From contig NZ_FWER01000006.1 in NCBI RefSeq assembly GCF_900169785.1, positions 62,001 through 126,000 of the forward strand: a stretch of 64,000 bases of DNA, read 5' to 3'. The stretch is from Rhizobium sullae. GTDB taxonomy: Bacteria > Pseudomonadota > Alphaproteobacteria > Rhizobiales > Rhizobiaceae. Below, piece after piece: positions 47,337 to 54,797 of this stretch. A program made the position numbers and the translations under genes. How positions within the stretch are numbered: the stretch's first letter is position 1; each line of letters starts with the position of its first letter. The notes under the pieces were generated by a model. It made no database searches, had not been told where the DNA came from, and saw only the letters and a program-made list of their open reading frames with translations.

Positions 47337-48643
47337 GCGCCGTCAGCGCGCCCGACAAGGAGCCTGCCGGCGCGCGGATGTATGCCCTCATTGAGCGGCT
47401 TTATCCGATCTGTCGCAGCATCACCGGTCCGGGCATCGTCGAGACACTGGAGATTATCAGGCAGGAAATTCCGGTTAAGATTCATCGTATCGCAAGCGGC
47501 ACAGAGATCTTCGACTGGACGGTCCCGCAGGAATGGAGCATCCGCGATGCCTATGTGAAGGACGAGAAGGGCAATCGCGTCATCGACTTCAAGGCAAGCA
47601 ATCTGCACGTCGTCAACTATTCACGACCGATCCGCGCGACATTGCCGCTTGAGGCGCTGAAGCCTCATCTGCATACCGACCCTGGCCATCCCGCTTGGAT
47701 ACCTTACCGGACGAGCTACTACAAGGAGGACTGGGGCTTCTGCCTGTCCCAGAACGCCCTCGAGGCGATGAGCGAAGGATCCTACGAGGTCCTGATAGAC
47801 TCAACACTTTCAGACGGCGAACTCCTGTGGGGCGAGTGCTTCATCCCCGGCTCCACAACCGACGAAATCATTATCTCGACGCACATCTGCCATCCGTCGC
47901 TTGCCAACGACAATCTGTCCGGCATCGCCGTGTGTGTCGAGCTTGCTAAGCTTTTGATGGCGTCACAGCGGCGCTATTCCGTGCGGTTGCTCTTCATTCC
48001 GGGCACGATCGGTTCAATTGCCTGGCTTTCGATGAACCGCGAGCGGCTGTCGCGCATCAAACATGGTCTCGTCGCCGTCAACCTCGGTGACCCTGGCATG
48101 CTGCATTATAAGAAAAGTCGCCACGAGACGGCCGAGATCGATCGGGTGGTGGAGCATGTGCTGACGGCAGCGGGGCAAGCCCATTCGATTATGGCTTTTT
48201 CTCCCTATGGCTATGACGAACGGCAGTTCAGTTCGCCTGGCATCAACCTTCCCTTCGGCTGTCTGTCGCGCACACCCTACGGACAGTTTGCCGAATACCA
48301 TACGTCGGCCGACAATCTTGATTTCATCAAGCCGGAAGCGCTTGCCCACTCGTTCGAGACCTACGTCTGCGTGCTCGGCACACTGGACCGCAACCGAGCT
48401 TTCCTGAACCTTTCGCCGATGTGCGAACCGCAGCTTGGAAAGCGGGGGCTCTACGATGCCGTTGGCGGCAAGTCGGACACGAAGACGCGTCAGATGGCCC
48501 TACTCTGGGTTCTAAACTACTCGGACGGCAAACATGATCTCCTCGACATCGCCAGAAAATCGGGTCTAGCATTTGATTTGATCGCCGATGCCGCGGATCT
48601 TCTGCTCGGCCATGATCTGCTTGCACCGGTGGAGAGGGACTAA
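47333..48643 (+). CDS. DUF4910-family protein (aminopeptidase-like fold)
   Basis: 436 residues, apparently starting with TTG at 47333 inside the stop of the methyltransferase gene. It matches the DUF4910/DUF2172 family: MYALIERLYPICRSITGPG, FDWTVPQEWSIRDAYV, HTDPGHPAWIPYRTSYYKEDW, and an M28-like metal site (STHICHPSLANDNLSG; LFIPGTIGS; EYHTSADNL). The C-terminus forms a winged-helix-like tail (ALLWVLNYSDGKHDLLDIA). No hydrolase activity is known to me with certainty. The family recurs in glycan clusters next to C-methyltransferases and is probably involved in making or trimming an acyl or amino-acid substituent. Confidence 0.85.
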   Translation: MSAVSAPDKEPAGARMYALIERLYPICRSITGPGIVETLEIIRQEIPVKIHRIASGTEIFDWTVPQEWSIRDAYVKDEKGNRVIDFKASNLHVVNYSRPIRATLPLEALKPHLHTDPGHPAWIPYRTSYYKEDWGFCLSQNALEAMSEGSYEVLIDSTLSDGELLWGECFIPGSTTDEIIISTHICHPSLANDNLSGIAVCVELAKLLMASQRRYSVRLLFIPGTIGSIAWLSMNRERLSRIKHGLVAVNLGDPGMLHYKKSRHETAEIDRVVEHVLTAAGQAHSIMAFSPYGYDERQFSSPGINLPFGCLSRTPYGQFAEYHTSADNLDFIKPEALAHSFETYVCVLGTLDRNRAFLNLSPMCEPQLGKRGLYDAVGGKSDTKTRQMALLWVLNYSDGKHDLLDIARKSGLAFDLIADAADLLLGHDLLAPVERD

Positions 48644-48647
48644 GATC

Positions 48648-49379
48648 ATGGAAAAACCTCTTCAGGGGCGCGTGGCAGTGGTGACCGGGGCAGCGAGCGG
48701 TATCGGGCAAGCGATCGTTTCAGCCTTTGGTGCAGCCGGCGTGACAGTTCATGCTCTAACCCGCGGCGGCGTCCCGCAGTCGTCGCTCAGCAATGGAGCA
48801 TCAATCAGTTGGCATCATGTCGATCTTGCTGATGACAGGGCGATCGCCGAATTCGTCGCCCGTTTGCGGGTGACTGATCGCGGCATTGATTACCTGGTGC
48901 ACAGTGCTGGCGTCTTTCGTTCGGGCCCGGTTGCGCAAAGCCCAGCGGAAGAACTCGATGACGTCTGGCGCGTCAATCTGCGTGCGCCATATGTTCTGAC
49001 GCAGCTTTTGCTCCCGGCGCTGACCAGACAGAAGGGTTATATCGCATTCATCAACTCGAGCGTGTGGCTGAATCCGAGAATGGAGCTCGCTGCTTACACG
49101 ATGAGCAAATATGCCCTGAAGGCCTTTGCCGACGTGCTGAGAGCCGAGATCAATGGCCAGGATGTGCGCGTCCTCAGCATCTTTCCCGGGAAGACAGCAA
49201 CGGCGATGCAGGAAACCATCCATGATGCGAGAGCGCTTTCGTACCAAGCGGACGAGCTACTGCAGCCGGAATCGGTGGCAGCGAACCTGATCACAGCCTT
49301 GTCGATGCCATCCTCCTGCGAAGTCACGGAGATTTTCATGCGGCCGGCACGACCGGCACCACCGACCTTCAACGGCTAG
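48648..49379 (+). CDS. Short-chain dehydrogenase/reductase
   Basis: 243 residues. The cofactor motif is VVTGAASGIGQAIV near residue 10. The catalytic Ser lies in FINSSVWLNPR and the Tyr/Lys pair in YTMSKYALK. It starts 4 bases after the stop of the DUF4910 gene. In this operon it may reduce a keto group on a sugar or on the substituent made by the aminotransferase. The substrate cannot be predicted from sequence. Confidence 0.87.
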   Translation: MEKPLQGRVAVVTGAASGIGQAIVSAFGAAGVTVHALTRGGVPQSSLSNGASISWHHVDLADDRAIAEFVARLRVTDRGIDYLVHSAGVFRSGPVAQSPAEELDDVWRVNLRAPYVLTQLLLPALTRQKGYIAFINSSVWLNPRMELAAYTMSKYALKAFADVLRAEINGQDVRVLSIFPGKTATAMQETIHDARALSYQADELLQPESVAANLITALSMPSSCEVTEIFMRPARPAPPTFNG

Positions 49380-49831
49380 ATATTGGTTGCCGCCACCTGC
49401 GGAGCCAGTGCGATAGAGCACGTGTGCTCCTGACGGACAGCCCTGCCTGCCCTCTCCAGCGTTCGGAATGCCTATCTGTATCATTATGAAACGACAGAAG
49501 CTGAAATTTGTCCGAGCGTTAATCTGCGGCGTTAAATCAAGCTTTTAGCTACTAGATTCGTTAATTTTTGGTTGCCTCTTTGCCAATTCTGAAATAACGT
49601 CCATACAAATACTGCTACGCCGTTCTAGGGATGCCTGTATATACGACCGCTACCAATTAAACGCGGTCGAGATACGCAACATCGGCGTTGGACTTCTGGC
49701 CGGATAACTCTGCGATGGTGGCACCGCGCGTTTATTCTGTCTGTAAAGGAAAATCAAAAAGTATAGCCTGACATCTTTAGTGCCAACGTCGCCGTGTCAT
49801 TTGTTTCTCGTACTCGCTTCGGGCTGCTATT
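49380..49831 (+). promoter_or_regulatory. Control region ahead of the exoK-like gene
   Basis: 450 bases without a gene. The part from about 49500 to 49800 is AT-rich. It carries TGTATCATTATGAAACG at 49477-49493, which matches 15 of 17 positions of the reverse complement of the perfect palindrome upstream of exoY (59391-59407). This is the probable start region of the exoKLAMOP transcript. MucR is known to bind AT-rich upstream regions in the S. meliloti exo cluster; binding here is only inferred. Confidence 0.5.
49477..49493. promoter_or_regulatory. Palindrome-like motif, copy 1 (ahead of exoK)
   Basis: TGTATCATTATGAAACG: an 8-base arm TGTATCAT, one central base and an imperfect second arm (6 of 8). 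It shares the preceding bases ATC with the second copy at 59391-59407. Both copies precede exopolysaccharide transcription units, so it may be a regulator site. Confidence 0.5.
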
Positions 49832-50701
49832 ATGAATTTCGATCAACCTTCACATGTTAACCGTGCGGTTAGCGGTCAGGATTTCAGTTGCATTTGCCGG
49901 CGGGTCTTTTCGCTGATCTTGCTGACGTGCTGGCTTGCCCCTAACGTCCAGGCTGCGGACGGGCGCCCTGGAGCATCCTTCTTCGAGAGCTTTGATCGGC
50001 TCGATTCCAACTTCTGGTATATTTCAGACGGCTGGACGAACGGTGATCATCAAAACTGCATCTGGTCGGCGCGAATGATCAAGATTGCCGACGGCTTTGC
50101 GTCGCTGATGCTCGCAAAGGACGCGGCCGATCAGAAGACCCTCCTTTGCGCAGAACTCCAGACGAAGCAGCGCTACGGCTTTGGCACCTATGAGGCACGG
50201 ATAAAGTCGGCGACCGGGTCGGGCCTTAACTCGGCATTTTTCTCCTATATCGGCCCTGCCGACCATGAGGAGCACGACGAGATCGATTTCGAGGTGCTGG
50301 GTAAGGACAGTGCTACTGTCCAAGTCAACCAGTATGTGAAAGCGAAGGGCGGCAACGAAAGGCTGGTTTCGCTAGCTGGCCCGGCCGACGAGGCGTTCAA
50401 CCACTTCGCCTTCATCTGGGAGCCCTCGAGACTCCGGTTCTTCGTCAACGGCGTCCTCGTCAACGAGGTCACCGATAAGCTCCGTATTCCGACGGAACGG
50501 CAGAAGATCTTCTTTAGCCTGTGGGGAACCGATACGCTTACAGGCTGGATGGGCCCCTTTGCCTACAAAGGACCGACTATCATGCAGGTCGACTGGGTGA
50601 GCTTTACTGCTGCAGGCGAAAGATGCCTGTTTGCAGGCTCCCTGACCTGCGATCGGACCATCACCGTCAGCGCCCCTGCCAAGACGCAGGAGAACCTTTG
50701 A
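49832..50701 (+). CDS. exoK: Secreted endo-beta-glycanase, GH16 (ExoK-like)
   Basis: 289 residues. The N-terminus has a hydrophobic stretch RVFSLILLTCWLAPNVQA, a likely signal peptide after a longer-than-usual leader (about 42 residues in all). The GH16 catalytic motif is HDEIDFEVLG (E-I-D-F-E, both catalytic Glu present). Substrate-cleft elements are FYISDGWTNGD-like and YGFGTYEARIKSATGSGLNS (landmarks SDGWTNG and FGTYEARI). ExoK of S. meliloti cuts nascent succinoglycan to low-molecular-weight forms. It is the first gene of the exoKLAMOP run and its last base is the first base of exoL. Confidence 0.9.
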   Translation: MNFDQPSHVNRAVSGQDFSCICRRVFSLILLTCWLAPNVQAADGRPGASFFESFDRLDSNFWYISDGWTNGDHQNCIWSARMIKIADGFASLMLAKDAADQKTLLCAELQTKQRYGFGTYEARIKSATGSGLNSAFFSYIGPADHEEHDEIDFEVLGKDSATVQVNQYVKAKGGNERLVSLAGPADEAFNHFAFIWEPSRLRFFVNGVLVNEVTDKLRIPTERQKIFFSLWGTDTLTGWMGPFAYKGPTIMQVDWVSFTAAGERCLFAGSLTCDRTITVSAPAKTQENL

Positions 50702-51885
50702 TGCCGCGCGTGCTTTACCTCGTCCATGACCTGTCGGATCCGGCAGTTCGCCGGCGCCTGATCATGCTGACACGCGGCGGCGCGACGGTTGACCTTGCAG
50801 GCTTTGCGCGGACGAAGATCCCAGGCGATATCGAAGGCATCAATCCGGTCAATCTCGGCAAGACGGCCGACGGCCGCTTTGTCCAGCGCTCCTGGGCTGT
50901 TCTCAAAGCGATGGCAAGGCTGCGTTCTGTTCTTGCAGGCGCCAGCAAACCGGACGTTATCGTCGCCCGCAATCTCGAAACGCTGGCACTGGCAAACCGC
51001 GCCAACCGTTATTTCGGCGGGTCCGTGCCAATCGTTTACGAGTGCCTCGATATTCACAGGCTTCTCATCGGAATGGGTCCTGTCGGGCGCTCGATGCGAT
51101 TAGCCGAACGTTGGTTTGGCCGAAGCGTCACCGCGATCGTCACCAGTTCGCCAGCCTTCAAGAGCAACTATTTCGATGTGCAGTCTTTTCTGAAGGTCCC
51201 GGTCGTGATCGTCGAGAACAAGGTCGTCCCGCCTCCAAGGGAGGGCCTTCTTCCCGTTCCGCAAAAGCTCGAAGGCCGGCCATGGCGCATAGGCTGGTTT
51301 GGCGCGCTGCGTTGCAGAAAATCGTTGAAGCTGCTTGCGCGCTTCTCAAGGATGGCGAACGGCAGGTTCGAGATCGTTCTGCGCGGCCGGCCGGCTTACA
51401 GGGAATTTAGCGACTTCGACGCCTTCGTGGAGAACGAACCCTTCATGCGTTTTTGTGGTCCCTACCGAAACCCGGAGGACCTCGGTGCAATTTACGGCGA
51501 GGTCGACTTTGCCTGGGCGGCCGATTTTTTCGAGGAGGGTCTCAATTCCAAGTGGCTGTTACCGAACCGGCTTTACGAAGGATGCCTGTACGGAGCAGTA
51601 CCGATTGCCGTTCAAGGCACCGAGACGGCTGAGGCACTTCGGCGCAACAATATCGGCCTGATCTTGTCCGATGCCACGCCCTTTGCGCTTAGCATGGCGA
51701 TGGAGGGCCTGGACGTTCAGCGCTTTAAGCGCCTGAAATCCGCGATTGCCGCATGCGATCGGCGCAACTGGGCGATCGATGAGGCAGACTGCAAGGACTT
51801 GGTCGCCTGGCTCGCCGGCTTGGCGCCTGCCGGGCCTCGCAAAACTTCAGATCGCCTTCCGATCAATTCGTCATTTGCCATATAG
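50701..51885 (+). CDS. exoL: Exopolysaccharide glycosyltransferase (ExoL-like)
   Basis: 394 residues, from the ATG at 50701 that overlaps the exoK stop. The fold looks like a GT-B enzyme: VLYLVHDLSDPAVRRRLIML at the N-terminus, KPDVIVARNLETLALANR, and a C-terminal GWFGALRCRKSLKLLARF with PNRLYEGCLYGAVPIAV. Position between exoK and exoA matches exoL of S. meliloti, which adds one of the glucose units of the succinoglycan repeat. The name therefore rests on both similarity and gene order. Confidence 0.85.
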   Translation: MPRVLYLVHDLSDPAVRRRLIMLTRGGATVDLAGFARTKIPGDIEGINPVNLGKTADGRFVQRSWAVLKAMARLRSVLAGASKPDVIVARNLETLALANRANRYFGGSVPIVYECLDIHRLLIGMGPVGRSMRLAERWFGRSVTAIVTSSPAFKSNYFDVQSFLKVPVVIVENKVVPPPREGLLPVPQKLEGRPWRIGWFGALRCRKSLKLLARFSRMANGRFEIVLRGRPAYREFSDFDAFVENEPFMRFCGPYRNPEDLGAIYGEVDFAWAADFFEEGLNSKWLLPNRLYEGCLYGAVPIAVQGTETAEALRRNNIGLILSDATPFALSMAMEGLDVQRFKRLKSAIAACDRRNWAIDEADCKDLVAWLAGLAPAGPRKTSDRLPINSSFAI

Positions 51886-51896
51886 GGTTGAACGCG

Positions 51897-52895
51897 ATGA
51901 ATAAGCACGTATGTCCAGAAGATTGCTGCTTGATCGTCATTCCATGCCTTGACGAGCGAAACTATATTGGTGCGCTTCTGAGCGCCCTGAGCATGGAGCT
52001 CCAGGCTCCGGACTGGCGCATCGTGGTGGCCGATGGCGGCAGCAAGGACGGTTCACAGGATATCATCAATGCCGCCTCCGCCATCGATCCGCGCATCATC
52101 TTCCTTGACAATCCGAAGCGCCTGCAAAGTGCGGCGATCAATCTTGCAGTGGCACGCTACGGCCGTGATTTTGAATATTTTGTGCGCATGGACGCGCATG
52201 GTGAATATCCGAAGGGTTATTGCCAACGACTAATTGCCGATGCCGAGATGACCGGCGCCGCCTCCGTCGTCGTCGCCTTGGAAACGACCGGTTTCAACGC
52301 GATCCAGAAAGCAGCCGCGATTGCCCAGAACTCCAAGATCGGTAACGGCGGTTCTGCGCATCGCAACCTGTCGACGGGCGGCTACGTCGACCATGGCCAC
52401 CACGCATTGATGCACGTCGGGACCTTTCTCGCCGTCGGCGGATATGACGAGACCTTTTCCCACAATGAGGATGCCGAGCTCGACTTCCGCTTGAGGAAGG
52501 CTGGCTACAAGATCTGGATCAGCGGCACGACATGCATGGTCTATCATCCGCGCGCAAGCGTTGCTGCACTGTTTCGTCAATATCTCAATTACGGCCGCGG
52601 GCGGGCGCGCAATATCCGCAAACACAAGACCATGCCGGCTTTACGCCAAATGCTGCCGCTAACAGTCGCGCCCGCCGTTGCTGGCACCGTGCTCGCGCTG
52701 TTTTACTGGGCTGCGATCGTTCCAGCTTTCGTCTGGGCGTTCACCTGTGTCGGCTATGGCTTTTATCTTCGCGTACGTCAGCAGATGCCACACGGACCAT
52801 TGGCCGGATTGATTGCAATGGTCATGCATATGGCGTGGTCAACCGGCTTCTGGCTTGAGATGCTGTCGCTTCGGCCAAAAAGGAGCGTCTCATGA
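51897..52895 (+). CDS. exoA: Exopolysaccharide glycosyltransferase (ExoA-like), GT2
   Basis: 332 residues from the ATG at 51897. GT-A fold of family 2: VIPCLDERNYIGALLSAL, VVADGGSKDGSQDII, MDAHGEYP (DxD-like metal site), GGYDETFSHNEDAELDFRLRKAG (E-D acidic base region; quoted in part) and C-terminal membrane helices. ExoA of S. meliloti adds the first glucose to the lipid-linked galactose. The stop overlaps the exoM start by 4 bases. Confidence 0.9.
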   Translation: MNKHVCPEDCCLIVIPCLDERNYIGALLSALSMELQAPDWRIVVADGGSKDGSQDIINAASAIDPRIIFLDNPKRLQSAAINLAVARYGRDFEYFVRMDAHGEYPKGYCQRLIADAEMTGAASVVVALETTGFNAIQKAAAIAQNSKIGNGGSAHRNLSTGGYVDHGHHALMHVGTFLAVGGYDETFSHNEDAELDFRLRKAGYKIWISGTTCMVYHPRASVAALFRQYLNYGRGRARNIRKHKTMPALRQMLPLTVAPAVAGTVLALFYWAAIVPAFVWAFTCVGYGFYLRVRQQMPHGPLAGLIAMVMHMAWSTGFWLEMLSLRPKRSVS

Positions 52896-53836
52896 GCCAG
52901 CCGCTTCTCGTCGAAATTGCCGTCTGCACATACCGGCGGAGCTCGCTCAGCCACACGCTGGCCTCGATTGCGGCGATTGCCGTGCCTGAGCAGGCCGTCC
53001 TTCGCATCATCGTCGCCGACAACGATGTTGAAGAAAGCGCCAGAGATGCAGTCGAGGCCATCAGGGCCAAGATTGTGCATCAGGTGATTTACCTTCATTG
53101 CCCTGCCGGCAACATATCGATTGCCCGCAATGCCTGCCTCGATCGGGCGACAGGCGACTATTTGGCCTTTGTCGACGACGACGAGCTAGTCACGCCAGGC
53201 TGGCTCACGGCACTGCTGGCCACCGCCAAACAGACCAATGCAGCAGCCGTGCTCGGTCCTGTGTCGGCGCGCTACGGCAAGGATGCTCCTGCGTTCATGG
53301 TCGAAGGCGATTTCCACTCGACGAAACCGGTTTTCGTCAATGGCGAGATCAAGACGGGATACACCTGCAATCTGCTGCTCGACAGGAACGCCGAAGCCTT
53401 CCGCGACCGGAGCTTTGACCTGGCGCTTGGTCGCTGCGGCGGCGAGGACACGGCATTCCTTGCCGACCTCCACGCGACCGGCGGCAAGATCGCATTTGCG
53501 GATAAGGCACTGGTCATCGAACCGGTTGCCGAGGAACGCGCCTCAATCGGATGGCTCGCCGGGCGCCGGTTCCGCTCCGGGCAGAGCCATGCACGCGTCC
53601 TGCGCACGACGGCAGCCGCACCTGGTTTGGCACTGCAGATCGTGCTTGCCGCACTGAAGGCGCTGGTCTGCTTTGCCGTAAGCCTTTTCTTATGGTTCCT
53701 GCCTGTCGACCGTTGGCGCTATGTCTTGAGAGGAATTCTGCATCTCGGAGTCGTTGCCGGTCTGCTTGGCGTCCGTGAAGCGATGCATTACGGCGGGCCG
53801 GTTCCAGCCGCAAGGAGCAATCCCCATGTTGCCTGA
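52892..53836 (+). CDS. exoM: Exopolysaccharide glycosyltransferase (ExoM-like), GT2
   Basis: 314 residues. GT2 features: IAVCTYRRSSLSHTLASI, IIVADNDVEESARDA, GNISIARNACLDRATGDYLA, FVDDDE (metal-binding DDD) and GGEDTAFLADLHATGG. Two membrane-associated stretches follow near the C-terminus (LVCFAVSLFLWFLPVDRW). It overlaps exoA upstream and exoO downstream, indicating coupled translation. By position it adds a further glucose to the succinoglycan-like repeat. Confidence 0.9.
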   Translation: MSQPLLVEIAVCTYRRSSLSHTLASIAAIAVPEQAVLRIIVADNDVEESARDAVEAIRAKIVHQVIYLHCPAGNISIARNACLDRATGDYLAFVDDDELVTPGWLTALLATAKQTNAAAVLGPVSARYGKDAPAFMVEGDFHSTKPVFVNGEIKTGYTCNLLLDRNAEAFRDRSFDLALGRCGGEDTAFLADLHATGGKIAFADKALVIEPVAEERASIGWLAGRRFRSGQSHARVLRTTAAAPGLALQIVLAALKALVCFAVSLFLWFLPVDRWRYVLRGILHLGVVAGLLGVREAMHYGGPVPAARSNPHVA

Positions 53837-54797
53837 CGTCCCGGACATCTCCTACATCGTTGCTGCCTACAACGCCGCAGGCACGGTCGCACGCGCCATT
53901 GAAAGCGTGCTTGCCCAGGAGGGTGTCGATGTCGAGGTGATTGTTGCCGACGACTGCTCGGTCGATGAGACGGCTCACATCGTGCGCTCCTACGGCAGCG
54001 AAAAGGTGCGGCTCGTCAGCCTGCCGGATAATCGCGGACCTGGCGGCGCCCGCAATGCGGCGATCGCAGATGCGAGAGGCAGATGGATCGGGATTGTCGA
54101 TGCCGACGACGAGATCCTGCCTCAAAGGACGAAACGGCTCCTCACGTGCGCCGATGTCCCGGCCGTCGACGCCGTCGTCGATAACCTCGTCATCAAGTCG
54201 GAGGGCAAGGAGCGGCTTCTGCACCGCACGGCCGATCTAGCACGGCTCGGGAACTTGAGCCTTGCTCATTTCATCGACCACAACATGCTCTTTGCCGGGC
54301 GCTTCAATCTTGGCTACCTGAAGCCACTCATTCGCCGCGACTTTATTCGGGCAAACGGCATTGCTTATGACGATCAGCTGCGCATCGGCGAGGACTATCT
54401 GTTCCTCGCAAGGACGCTGTCGCGCGGCGCATATTGCATCGTTGAGCCGGAGGCAGGATACCTCTACCATTCCGCCAAGGGCTCGATCTCGCACGTCATG
54501 AACCTGAACGACGTCGAAGCCATGATTCGGGCGGATCGTGATTTTCTGGCTACCTTCCCGGTGGATGCCGCAGCCCGCGCAGCACAACTCAGAAGAATTA
54601 AGAATCTTGAGGAGGCGGCTGCTTTTCTGACCCTCGTTGATCATATCAAACAGCGTTCTGTTGCGGATGCTGTGAAGGACGTCCTGCGCAATCCGGCAGC
54701 AGCCCGTCATCTCAAGATGCCGATCACGGCACGTCTCAAGCGAGCGATGGTGGCGCTGCAGACACCGAGTTCGGCCTTTAGACGGGTGTCGCAATGA
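53826..54797 (+). CDS. exoO: Exopolysaccharide glycosyltransferase (ExoO-like), GT2
   Basis: 323 residues from the ATG at 53826, which lies within the last codons of exoM. GT2 marks: ISYIVAAYNAAGTVARAIES, VIVADDCSVDETAHIV, GPGGARNAAIADARG, IVDADDEI (metal site) and RIGEDYLFLARTLSRG. It matches ExoO in order and type. In S. meliloti exoO is followed by exoN (UTP-glucose-1-phosphate uridylyltransferase) and exoP; here exoP follows at once (4-base overlap) and exoN is absent. Confidence 0.9.
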   Translation: MLPDVPDISYIVAAYNAAGTVARAIESVLAQEGVDVEVIVADDCSVDETAHIVRSYGSEKVRLVSLPDNRGPGGARNAAIADARGRWIGIVDADDEILPQRTKRLLTCADVPAVDAVVDNLVIKSEGKERLLHRTADLARLGNLSLAHFIDHNMLFAGRFNLGYLKPLIRRDFIRANGIAYDDQLRIGEDYLFLARTLSRGAYCIVEPEAGYLYHSAKGSISHVMNLNDVEAMIRADRDFLATFPVDAAARAAQLRRIKNLEEAAAFLTLVDHIKQRSVADAVKDVLRNPAAARHLKMPITARLKRAMVALQTPSSAFRRVSQ

